A DNA stretch of 7,106 nt from Chloroflexota bacterium (GTDB lineage Bacteria; Chloroflexota; Anaerolineae; Fen-1058), in the NCBI GenBank assembly GCA_016219235.1, contig JACRBO010000744.1, positions 1 through 7,106 on the forward strand, in the 5' to 3' direction. A program made the position numbers and the translations under genes. Shown piece after piece: positions 1 to 4,819 of this stretch. Every line of letters begins with the position of its first letter. Within the stretch, counting starts at the first letter, position 1. Below the pieces are notes generated by a model that was not told the DNA's origin, did no database searches, and was given only the letters and a program-made list of their open reading frames with translations.

Positions 1-57
1 AAGCGCCTGTTTGATAAAGCCCCGGACAGCTATCCCATTACGCCGATGAGTGCATGA
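1..57 (+). CDS. C-terminal end of an unidentified protein (partial)
   Basis: Reading frame 1 is open from the first base and ends at TGA (55-57), giving the last 18 residues KRLFDKAPDSYPITPMSA. The start lies outside the window. The piece is too short to assign a family, and I do not recognise it. It would converge with the minus-strand gene that ends at 139, with a long hairpin between them, which is a sensible arrangement for two gene ends. An 18-codon open stretch can easily occur by chance, so this is a tentative call based on frame and context. Confidence 0.35.
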   Translation, partial: KRLFDKAPDSYPITPMSA

Positions 58-63
58 ACGATT

Positions 64-121
64 GAGAGATGGAGGGACGGAGGGAATGAGAGCGGTTCTT
101 CCCTCGGTCTCTCCATCTCTC
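64..121. repeat. Purine/pyrimidine inverted repeat between convergent gene ends
   Basis: Arms 64-86 and 99-121 are 23 nt each and pair at 21 positions (mismatches at 75/110 and 79/106), with a 12-nt loop. The left arm is almost all purine (GAGAGATGGAGGGA...) and the right arm all pyrimidine except G and A at a few places; a CT-rich run continues to about 135. It sits between the 3' ends of convergent genes and could stop transcription from both sides. Neither side has a true T-run, so it is not a canonical intrinsic terminator. It may instead be a dispersed repeat or a polypurine tract. Confidence 0.6.
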
Positions 122-138
122 TGTCTCTCTATCTCAAA

Positions 139-1263
139 TCACCCCGCAAACAACACGCTCCAGATCCAATCCACTGCCAGATGCACCAGCGCCGCCGGCA
201 CGATCTTGCCGGTGCGCAAGTAGGTGCGCCCGTAGAAGAACCCCGCAATCGACGCCAGAATGAAGTAGTAGCCCACGTTCGGCGGATTATCGAGATGCGC
301 CGCGCCAAAGATGATGGACGATAGCAGCAGCGTGAGCCGCGGCGTCCACCTGAGTACTCGCTCCAGATAACGATGGATCGTGCCGCGAAACAAAATCTCT
401 TCGGGCAGGGCAATGAAGCAGAAGATCGCCATACCTCGACCGGCGATCTCGACGATCGAGGGCAGGGTCGTTGAGGGTTTGATGAAGCCCGTGATCAAGC
501 CAAACGGAATCGCGATCACGCTGAACAGCGCCAGATTGATCGCGGCCTCTTTCCAATCTTTTCGATTCAACTCAAACGTGAAGCCCAGATCGGGCAGTCG
601 CCCCGCCAGCGTGAGCAGATACAAGAATAGCACGATCAAGGCCAGTTGCATGTAGCGAATCTGTCCGCCGTCGAAGGGCAGCCGCAGCGCGGGTGCATTG
701 CCAAACTCGACGGTGAACCAGCTAAAGGCCACCACGCTGATGAAGTAGAACGACAGGCGGCTCTTCTGCTCGCGCGTGGTCAGCAACAACAGTAATGCCA
801 GCAGAGCAAACGCGCCCGCCCGCAGCACGATGGATGTGGTATCAGGTTGCGCACCTAACACCACATCCACGCCCAGCGGAATCGACAGGATTGACAGGCC
901 AACAGCGGCCTGGATCGGCGTCAGTGCTTCTTCGTGGCGCACGATCAACGCGGTGGGCAGCCAGAAAATGGCAGCGGCCAGCGCAATCACGATGATGGCA
1001 TTGGGCGTGCCCGCTAACAGCGTCAGCACCACGAAGATCAGAAACAGGAAACCGGGCAGACCGAACTCGCTGCCGCGCGTCACCTGCGGTAACGCTTCGG
1101 TGAAGCGCGTTTCTGCAAACAGCAGATACAAGCCCATCAGCACCGCAAACACCAGCGTCGCGACGATGATCTGTCCTGCCTGCGCCTCCGGCTTGATAGC
1201 CGTGATTTGAAAGGCTGCAATCGCCAGCACCCACAACAGGGCAATCGTGCGTGAATTCTTCAT
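139..1263 (-). CDS. CPBP family intramembrane metalloprotease (Abi/CAAX protease-like)
   Basis: This 374-residue integral membrane protein has a C-terminal CPBP (Abi) domain at about residues 270-374. The family motifs are visible: E288-E289-x3-R293 (PEEILFRG), F319-x3-H323 (FGAAH), and H361-x3-D365 (HLAVD). In this family these Glu and His residues form the intramembrane catalytic site, related to Rce1, which cleaves prenylated proteins. The substrates of most bacterial members are unknown, and some act in peptide processing or bacteriocin immunity. Residues 1-265 are mostly hydrophobic helices (for example 6-23, 32-50, 71-84, 88-106, 146-161, 172-185, 205-220, 243-260), so the N-terminal half is long for the family. 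The ATG start overlaps the stop of the upstream deacylase gene as ATGA (1260-1263). A GGGAG ribosome site lies at 1275-1271, seven bases before the start, so translation is coupled. The fold call is secure; the role and catalytic activity are not. Confidence 0.88.
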   Translation of the reverse strand: MKNSRTIALLWVLAIAAFQITAIKPEAQAGQIIVATLVFAVLMGLYLLFAETRFTEALPQVTRGSEFGLPGFLFLIFVVLTLLAGTPNAIIVIALAAAIFWLPTALIVRHEEALTPIQAAVGLSILSIPLGVDVVLGAQPDTTSIVLRAGAFALLALLLLLTTREQKSRLSFYFISVVAFSWFTVEFGNAPALRLPFDGGQIRYMQLALIVLFLYLLTLAGRLPDLGFTFELNRKDWKEAAINLALFSVIAIPFGLITGFIKPSTTLPSIVEIAGRGMAIFCFIALPEEILFRGTIHRYLERVLRWTPRLTLLLSSIIFGAAHLDNPPNVGYYFILASIAGFFYGRTYLRTGKIVPAALVHLAVDWIWSVLFAG

Positions 1264-1772
1264 CCGTTGTCTCCCGCGCCTTCTCCAAACGAAGCGACTT
1301 CAACTTCGCCCAACGCTTGCCGCAAATCCGCTGACTGCATAATCACGGCTGTGCCGCGCACGCCCGAACCGAGCGAAATCTCCGCATGAACAAACACGCT
1401 GGGATCGACCAGTATTCTCATCGGACGGGGCAAACCGAACGGCGCGACCGCGCCGCGTTCGTAGCCGGTAGCCGCTCTCACTTCGGCTTCGGTGGCCATC
1501 GTCAAACGCGATTGTCCCAGATGCTTGCGAAGCGCCGGCCATGCCACCTGTCGATCGCCCGCGATGAGCACCATGACGAAGTCATCCTTGCCCACGCGAA
1601 ACACGATGCTGCGCACGACTTGATCCGGCAGGTGGTCGCGCGCGAGAGCGTGCGCGCGTTCACGGGCGGCTTGCTCCAGCGAATGAATCGAGCCGGGATG
1701 GGTGAACAACCGATAGGGAATGTGTAATCGATCGAGGGCGAGGGCAACCGGCGGTACGCGGAGCGGGTCCAT
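1260..1772 (-). CDS. YbaK/EbsC (prolyl-tRNA editing) domain protein, probable aminoacyl-tRNA deacylase
   Basis: This cytoplasmic 170-residue protein is the usual size for stand-alone YbaK/ProX domains. These hydrolyse mischarged tRNAs in trans, such as Cys-tRNA(Pro) or Ala-tRNA(Pro). Family landmarks visible are the N-terminal helix and [13 protein letters not shown] segment (24-36), the strand VVRSIVFRV (52-60), the [13 protein letters not shown] loop (103-115; family pattern GYxxGxxxPxG), and the ISLGSGVRG strand-turn (132-140). The lysine that is catalytic in Haemophilus YbaK (K46 in FKTLLV) aligns by eye with R54 here, which may change activity or mark a subfamily. The ATG at 1772 lacks a Shine-Dalgarno sequence, but a promoter-like pair lies immediately upstream, suggesting a leaderless mRNA. 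It is the first gene of a two-gene operon with the CPBP protease (ATGA overlap). Substrate specificity cannot be told from sequence. Confidence 0.85.
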   Translation of the reverse strand: MDPLRVPPVALALDRLHIPYRLFTHPGSIHSLEQAARERAHALARDHLPDQVVRSIVFRVGKDDFVMVLIAGDRQVAWPALRKHLGQSRLTMATEAEVRAATGYERGAVAPFGLPRPMRILVDPSVFVHAEISLGSGVRGTAVIMQSADLRQALGEVEVASFGEGAGDNG

Positions 1773-1778
1773 GCCGCA

Positions 1779-1806
1779 AGTTTAAGCGATTTGGCGCGGA
1801 TGGCAA
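1779..1806 (-). promoter_or_regulatory. Candidate promoter, possibly giving a leaderless deacylase mRNA
   Basis: On the minus strand TTGCCA (1806-1801) matches the -35 consensus at 5 of 6 positions. After a 16-bp spacer, TAAACT (1784-1779) matches the -10 consensus at 4 of 6. The -10 box ends six bases before the ATG at 1772, so the predicted transcription start falls on or next to the A of the start codon. This fits the absence of a ribosome binding site. It is a pattern match only. Confidence 0.4.
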
Positions 1807-1832
1807 ATCGGGAAACGAAAATGCGGCGCAGG

Positions 1833-1965
1833 CCAGCGATTGAAATCGCGTCTACAAATACACAAAGCCGACCCTTCGGCAGGCTCAGGGCAGGCTCTGC
1901 GTCGGCTGGGTTTCAGTCGGCGGAGGCCGACTTCGTGCTCTTGTTGTTGCGATTTTAATCGCCGG
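1833..1965. repeat. Long imperfect inverted repeat with internal hairpins
   Basis: The outer arms 1833-1870 and 1928-1965 (38 nt each) pair at 28 of 38 positions. Within each arm lies a self-complementary 14-mer: GCGATTGAAATCGC (1836-1849) and GCGATTTTAATCGC (1949-1962). Between the arms are AGCCGAC/GTCGGCT (1866-1872 with 1901-1907) and the 7-bp hairpin AGTCGGC-GGAG-GCCGACT (1915-1932). The layout resembles a dispersed structured repeat rather than a gene. Open frames through it are low-quality. It lies upstream of the deacylase promoter and downstream of the zinc-ribbon gene, both on the minus strand. Confidence 0.7.
1872..1900. repeat. Short dispersed repeat (CCCTTCGGCAGGCTCAGGG type) in the loop of another repeat
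   Basis: CCCTTCGGCAGGCTCAGGG followed by CAGGCTCTGC fills the loop of the AGCCGAC/GTCGGCT stem. The sequence resembles the CCTGAGCCTGTCGAAGG-type repeat that occurs in many environmental bacterial genomes (from memory, not searched). Read on the minus strand it gives the peptide CPEPAEGS, a familiar signature of false proteins predicted across such repeats. It looks like one repeat nested in another. Confidence 0.55.
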
Positions 1966-2002
1966 TTCGCGAAAGCGAAAACACCCGATCGATTTGATCG
2001 GG
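1966..2002. repeat. Two small hairpins in the gene-free stretch
   Basis: TTCGC-GAAA-GCGAA (1966-1979) is a 5-bp stem closed by a GAAA tetraloop. CCCGATC-GATTT-GATCGGG (1984-2002) is a perfect 7-bp stem with a 5-nt loop. They continue the chain of hairpins that starts at 1833. There is no T-run after either one. Their function is unknown. Confidence 0.5.
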
Positions 2003-2013
2003 CCATTGAAGCA

Positions 2014-2078
2014 AGACCTGTCAGGTGGCGCACGCGACGACTTGTCTACATGCATTCGACGCGCCACCTGACAGGTCT
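2014..2078. repeat. Perfect 18-bp inverted repeat of the AGACCTGTCAGGT family
   Basis: AGACCTGTCAGGTGGCGC (2014-2031) is repeated exactly in inverted form at 2061-2078, with a 29-nt loop. Each arm contains the odd palindrome ACCTG-T-CAGGT. The right arm ends three bases from the stop codon of the minus-strand zinc-ribbon gene. It may act as a 3'-end structure for that gene, though no T-run follows. Related copies lie at 4805 and at the window end. Confidence 0.8.
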
Positions 2079-2081
2079 GTA

Positions 2082-2264
2082 TCAGTGTTCGTGCGGCTGC
2101 AAGGCTTCCGCGCCCGCCAGCTTACCGACGAGGTTCTGCGGGTGGTGGATCAGCGTGGGCAGACACTGCGGGCAGATGTACGCCGGGCCGGTATTAATCG
2201 TGAGCGTCAGCAGCGGCACCTGCTCGACAGATCGTTCGCAGTTGATGCACTGTGGGGTGTCCAT
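2082..2264 (-). CDS. Small zinc-ribbon-like protein with two CxxC motifs
   Basis: This 60-residue protein has four cysteines as C6-x2-C9 and C31-x2-C34, separated by 21 residues, the expected spacing for one zinc ribbon (treble-clef or rubredoxin-like knuckles). Histidines at 40, 41, 58 and 60 enrich the C-terminal half. The start is the ATG at 2264, chosen because AGGAG (2275-2271) precedes it by six bases. The frame stays open further upstream, but only across a dyad and a hairpin repeat. There are no membrane segments. I associate similar short proteins ending in a VGKLAGAE-like segment with Chloroflexota genomes, but that is from memory. The function is unknown; binding a metal, nucleic acid or partner protein are all possible. 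It is transcribed divergently from the phosphatase operon, across a gap of about 175 bases. Confidence 0.75.
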   Translation of the reverse strand: MDTPQCINCERSVEQVPLLTLTINTGPAYICPQCLPTLIHHPQNLVGKLAGAEALQPHEH

Positions 2265-2321
2265 GACATTCTCCTGTGAAGATAAGATCGCCTTCAACTG
2301 TACCGGGATTGAATGAGATTG

Positions 2322-2341
2322 CGTATGATGCACGTCATACG
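2322..2341. promoter_or_regulatory. Candidate operator: 7-bp dyad in the divergent gap
   Basis: CGTATGA (2322-2328) and TCATACG (2335-2341) are perfect inverted half-sites around a 6-base centre. The dyad is 57 bases upstream of the zinc-ribbon start and about 98 bases upstream of the phosphatase start. Centre-to-centre spacing of 13 bp is compatible with a dimeric helix-turn-helix regulator. No regulator gene is in the window. Confidence 0.4.
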
Positions 2342-2347
2342 TGACAC

Positions 2348-2383
2348 AGACCTCGGAGGTTTTCAACCAAACCTCCGAGGTCT
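2348..2383. repeat. Perfect 15-bp inverted repeat of the AGACCTCGGAGGT family
   Basis: AGACCTCGGAGGTTT (2348-2362) and its exact inverse (2369-2383) enclose a 6-nt loop. The element lies upstream of both divergent genes, so it is unlikely to be a terminator for either, and no T-run follows. A second copy with 17-bp arms is at 4864-4927. It is probably a dispersed palindromic repeat. Confidence 0.8.
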
Positions 2384-2391
2384 TATCACAG

Positions 2392-2420
2392 TTGCATCGC
2401 CAGCCACTTTCCCCTATACT
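2392..2420 (+). promoter_or_regulatory. Candidate sigma70-type promoter of the phosphatase operon
   Basis: TTGCAT (2392-2397) and TATACT (2415-2420) are separated by exactly 17 bp, matching consensus at 4 and 5 of 6 positions. Transcription would start near 2427, leaving a leader of only about 13 bases before the ATG at 2440. The start would fall inside the ribosome site GGGGGAG (2424-2430), a tight arrangement that lowers confidence. Confidence 0.45.
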
Positions 2421-2439
2421 TGCGGGGGAGCGAACACAC

Positions 2440-3177
2440 ATGCAATTCTACTTCATTCGACACGCCCAATCTGCCAACAACGCGTTGTATGATGAAACCG
2501 GCTCGTGGAACAGCCGCAACGAAGACCCGGAGTTGACGGAGAAGGGGCAGCAGCAGGCGCAGCATCTGGCGCGCTACGTCGCGCAAGCTGATGTTAGTTT
2601 TGATCCGAAGCGGCGCAACGAGGCCAATCGGTTTGGCTTTGGCTTCACGCATCTCTACACCAGCCTGATGGTGCGTGCCGTCTCCACGGCTGCTCCGCTG
2701 GCCGAGGCGCTGGGCTTGCCGTCGGTCGCGTGGCTAGACGCACACGAAACGGGCGGCATCTTTATGGACGATCTGACGACGGGCGAACCGGTCGGGCTGC
2801 CGGGCAAGACTCGCGCCGATTTTGAAGCGCGCTTCCCCAACCTCATACTGCCCGATTGGCTGGATCACACCGGCTGGTGGAATCGGCCGTTCGAGACAGA
2901 CGAAGAACGGCCCATCCGCGCGCGGCGGTTCCTGACCGAACTACTGGCGCGGCATGGCAGCACCGACGATCGGGTGGCCGTGGTCAGTCACGGCGGCTTC
3001 TACAATCGCTTCATTCACGCGCTGCTGAACTGGTCGCCGCCCAACAACGACTGGCCTGTCGGCACATGGTTCGATGTGAACAATACGTCGATCTCGCGCT
3101 TCGATGTGAACGGCGACAGCCTGCGCATCGTGTATTTGAATCGCACCGACCATCTGCCGGGCGAGTTGATCACATAA
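2440..3177 (+). CDS. Histidine phosphatase superfamily protein (phosphoglycerate mutase-like)
   Basis: This 245-residue cytoplasmic protein belongs to the branch-1 histidine phosphatase fold. The RHG-type signature is FIRHAQSANN (residues 5-14), where H8 is the expected phospho-accepting nucleophile and R7 its partner. R79 in the LYTSLMVRAVSTA segment (72-84) is the second phosphate-binding arginine. E103 in DAHETGG is the likely acid-base residue, and H184 in VVSHGGF (181-187) is the second catalytic histidine. The ATG at 2440 was chosen because GGGGGAG (2424-2430) precedes it and the RHG motif then falls at residue 8. An upstream frame extension is only translated repeat. The substrate is unknown: the family includes phosphoglycerate mutases, sugar phosphatases and cobalamin or nucleotide phosphatases. 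It is the first gene of a plus-strand cluster, 18 bases before the DinB-like gene. Confidence 0.88.
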   Translation: MQFYFIRHAQSANNALYDETGSWNSRNEDPELTEKGQQQAQHLARYVAQADVSFDPKRRNEANRFGFGFTHLYTSLMVRAVSTAAPLAEALGLPSVAWLDAHETGGIFMDDLTTGEPVGLPGKTRADFEARFPNLILPDWLDHTGWWNRPFETDEERPIRARRFLTELLARHGSTDDRVAVVSHGGFYNRFIHALLNWSPPNNDWPVGTWFDVNNTSISRFDVNGDSLRIVYLNRTDHLPGELIT

Positions 3178-3195
3178 CTCTTTGACGAGGTGATA

Positions 3196-3642
3196 ATGGA
3201 GACACGCGAAGTTCTGCTTGAGCGCCTGAACGACACGCTGACGCAACTACTCGGCGTTGTACGGACGCTGCCCAATCCCGATCGTGTGGTGTCCGACGAT
3301 TGGACCGTCAAAGACATGCTGAGCCACGTGACCTTCTGGCACGAGAGTTTTGCCCGGAACGTCGACGATCTGGCTAACGGCCGGAAGCCCACGCCGTTGA
3401 AGGGCAAACTGGCCGACCTCAATCAACGCGGCGTCGATGAGTTGCGAGGCTGCACCCTGAACGAAGTCATCGCCCGGCTCGAAGCCGCCCACGGCCTGAT
3501 TCAAGCCAACGTTCTGAACCCGGCCATAAGCCTGATTCCGTATCGCAAAGGCTCGCGCGATTATTCGCCGGAAGAGCATCTCGACATTGTCAACAAGCAC
3601 ATTGAGCAGCATCTGAAGGGTATTCAGGCTGCCTTGAAATAG
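3196..3642 (+). CDS. DinB/ClbS-like four-helix bundle protein
   Basis: This 148-residue protein is predicted to be all helical. The pattern fits the DinB/YfiT/ClbS superfamily: an N-terminal helix (2-25), DDWTVKDMLSHVTFWHESF (34-52), a middle helix (86-106), and a C-terminal helix with H135-x3-H139 (KHIEQHL). H44 with H135 and H139 are the likely metal ligands; H49 is nearby. Family members bind a divalent metal and include thiol transferases, the colibactin-resistance protein ClbS and damage-inducible DinB proteins. The role here is not determinable. The start is ATG 3196, with GAGG at 3187-3190 five bases ahead; a GTG two codons earlier overlaps that site and is less likely. The gene lies 18 bases after the phosphatase stop. 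Its own stop TAG (3640-3642) overlaps the ribosome site of the next small gene, indicating one operon. Confidence 0.8.
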   Translation: METREVLLERLNDTLTQLLGVVRTLPNPDRVVSDDWTVKDMLSHVTFWHESFARNVDDLANGRKPTPLKGKLADLNQRGVDELRGCTLNEVIARLEAAHGLIQANVLNPAISLIPYRKGSRDYSPEEHLDIVNKHIEQHLKGIQAALK

Positions 3643-3652
3643 GAGGATCAAA

Positions 3653-3820
3653 ATGGGTTGCTTACGCGCGGTATTGTGTATAGTGTTTCCGCCGTTGGCC
3701 GTGATCGATCGCGGTTGCGGCACCGTATTGATCGTGACCGCCTTGACGGCGGCGGGTTGGGTACCCGGCGCGATTGCGGCGCTGCTTCTTAACTATCAGG
3801 CCGCCAGCCTGCGGCGCTGA
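3653..3820 (+). CDS. YqaE/Pmp3-family small membrane protein
   Basis: This 55-residue, two-helix membrane peptide has the Pmp3/YqaE (UPF0057) signature: FPPLAV (12-17), GCG (21-23), then LTAAGWVPGAIAALL (31-45), matching the family pattern LTxxGWxPGxIxA. Helices span about 4-17 and 23-47. Eukaryotic members modulate membrane potential and salt tolerance, and bacterial ones are often stress induced; the molecular mechanism is unclear. Expression is well supported. A perfect AGGAGG (3641-3646) lies six bases before ATG 3653 and overlaps the stop codon of the DinB-like gene, so translation is probably coupled. It is the third gene of the phosphatase-DinB cluster and ends at TGA 3818-3820. The family is usually about 50-60 residues, so it is complete. 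No other reading frame here is as convincing. Confidence 0.85.
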   Translation: MGCLRAVLCIVFPPLAVIDRGCGTVLIVTALTAAGWVPGAIAALLLNYQAASLRR

Positions 3821-3826
3821 GTCACT

Positions 3827-3896
3827 GGACGCAGATTTACGCTGATTCCGCTGATTGCCTTTTCTCTATCTGCGTTTATCTGCGAAATCTGCGTCC
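3827..3896. repeat. Inverted repeat with 9-10-bp tandem ATCTGCG/GCTGATT units
   Basis: GGACGCAGATTT (3827-3838) and AAATCTGCGTCC (3885-3896) are perfect 12-bp inverted arms. Inside, ATCTGCG recurs at 3868, 3878 and 3887, and GCAGATT/GCTGATT at 3831, 3841 and 3850, so both halves have a period of 9-10 bases. Similar ACGCAGATTTACGCTGATT-type repeats occur in intergenic DNA of several bacterial phyla (from memory). It separates the Pmp3-like gene from the PhzF-like gene. In-frame translation from 3855 into PhzF is an artefact of this repeat. Confidence 0.7.
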
Positions 3897-3911
3897 CCGG
3901 GGCTTTGGACG

Positions 3912-4799
3912 ATGAAATATCCTTTCATGCAGGTCGATGCCTTCACCGATTGCGCTCTGGGCGGCAACCCATGCGCGATTGTATTCGATGCCGATGATCT
4001 TGACGATGCCACGCGCTTAGCCATCGCGCGCGAGAACAATCTATCGGAAACGGCCTTCGTCGTCCGATCGGACATCGCCGACTTTGGCGCGCGCTACTTT
4101 ACTCCAGCAGAAGAAATTCCGCTGGCCGGTCATCCGACGATTGCCACGGTCTTCGCGCTGATCGACTCCGGCCGTTTGAAGTTGACGAGCGATCTCACCA
4201 CGATCTCGCTCGAACTGAAAGTCGGCCCGATTCGCGTCGATATTCAATCGGTGGCGGGCGTGGTTCAGCACATCAGCATGTCGCAGCAGAAACCACAATT
4301 TCTGGCGATATATGATCCAGCGGAGATCATGCCGGTCTTCGGCCTCTCGATCGATGATGCGCTGCCCGGCGTCCCGATTCAAACCGTCAGTACCGGCACA
4401 CCACAGTTGATGATCCCCGTCAACGATCTGGACGTGCTGCGCCGCCTCAACACCCATACCGCCGAATTTGCGCAGCTCCATCGGCGCAGCGATTTCTTCA
4501 GCGTACACTTCTTTGCCCTGCGCGGCGTGACCGATCAAGGCCGCACATTTGCGCGCCACTTTGCGCCGCCGCCCGATGTGTTTGAAGACCCCTTCACCGG
4601 CTCAGCCACCGGCGGCATGGCGGCGTATCTGTGGCACTACGGTTTAATCGATGAACCGACGTTCATCGCGGAGCAAGGGCACTGGCTGCAGCGGCCCGGC
4701 CAGGCCACCGTGGAAGTCGTCGGGCCGCGTGAGGACATCGAAACGGTGAAGGTGGGGGGCGGGGCCGTCACGGTGTTGCGAGGTGAATTGGTCTTGTAA
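3912..4799 (+). CDS. PhzF family isomerase/epimerase-like protein
   Basis: This 295-residue protein is the normal length for the PhzF family, a duplicated fold related to diaminopimelate epimerase. The opening PFMQVDAFTDCALGGNPCAIV (4-24) and the segment ENNLSETAFV (41-50) are typical. E46 corresponds to the catalytic glutamate E45 of PhzF. GHPT (73-76) and DPFTGSATG (226-234) are the paired substrate-carboxylate loops. PhzF itself isomerises trans-2,3-dihydro-3-hydroxyanthranilate in phenazine synthesis. No other phenazine genes are present, so this is one of the many homologues of unknown substrate. The ATG at 3912 gives the canonical N-terminus; its ribosome site is weak (GGGG near 3898-3902). 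The alternative upstream TTG at 3855 only adds translated repeat. It is separated from the preceding cluster by a 91-base gap, so its co-transcription is uncertain. Confidence 0.9.
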   Translation: MKYPFMQVDAFTDCALGGNPCAIVFDADDLDDATRLAIARENNLSETAFVVRSDIADFGARYFTPAEEIPLAGHPTIATVFALIDSGRLKLTSDLTTISLELKVGPIRVDIQSVAGVVQHISMSQQKPQFLAIYDPAEIMPVFGLSIDDALPGVPIQTVSTGTPQLMIPVNDLDVLRRLNTHTAEFAQLHRRSDFFSVHFFALRGVTDQGRTFARHFAPPPDVFEDPFTGSATGGMAAYLWHYGLIDEPTFIAEQGHWLQRPGQATVEVVGPREDIETVKVGGGAVTVLRGELVL

Positions 4800-4804
4800 A
4801 CTAA

Positions 4805-4818
4805 AGACCTGTCAGGTC
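4805..4818. repeat. Single palindrome AGACCTGTCAGGTC after the PhzF-like gene
   Basis: AGACCTGTCAGGTC (4805-4818) contains the palindrome GACCTG-T-CAGGTC. It begins five bases after the PhzF-like stop codon. It is the same motif that forms the arms of the inverted repeat at 2014-2078. No T-run follows. Confidence 0.7.
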
Positions 4819-4819
4819 G

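Noticed and set aside
139..1263. Phage abortive-infection (Abi) defence gene
   Set aside because: The Abi name of this protease family is historical. The neighbours are not defence genes, and membership alone does not show a defence role.
1840..2316. 158-residue plus-strand open frame across the repeat region
   Set aside because: It is translated repeat DNA plus antisense of the zinc-ribbon gene. The minus strand gives the CPEPAEGS-type artefact peptide.
2348..2390. Intrinsic terminator
   Set aside because: The hairpin is strong but lies upstream of both divergent genes and has no T-run on either side.
2341..2439. 33-residue N-terminal extension of the histidine phosphatase
   Set aside because: The extension is the translation of the inverted repeat (TSEVFNQTSEV). 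ATG 2440 has a GGGGGAG site and gives the normal family N-terminus.
2265..2441. 59-residue N-terminal extension of the zinc-ribbon protein
   Set aside because: It runs through the dyad, the inverted repeat and the opposite promoter. The ATG at 2264 has a well-placed AGGAG.
3247..3723. 158-residue minus-strand open frame opposite the DinB-like and Pmp3-like genes
   Set aside because: It is a shadow of two well-supported plus-strand genes, has no recognisable motif and runs across their junction.
4041..4559. 172-residue minus-strand open frame
   Set aside because: Antisense of the PhzF-like gene, which has clear catalytic motifs in the other strand.
3912..4799. Phenazine biosynthesis locus, considered because of the PhzF-like protein
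   Set aside because: No phzA/B, D, E, G or other pathway genes lie nearby. Most PhzF-family proteins occur outside phenazine clusters.
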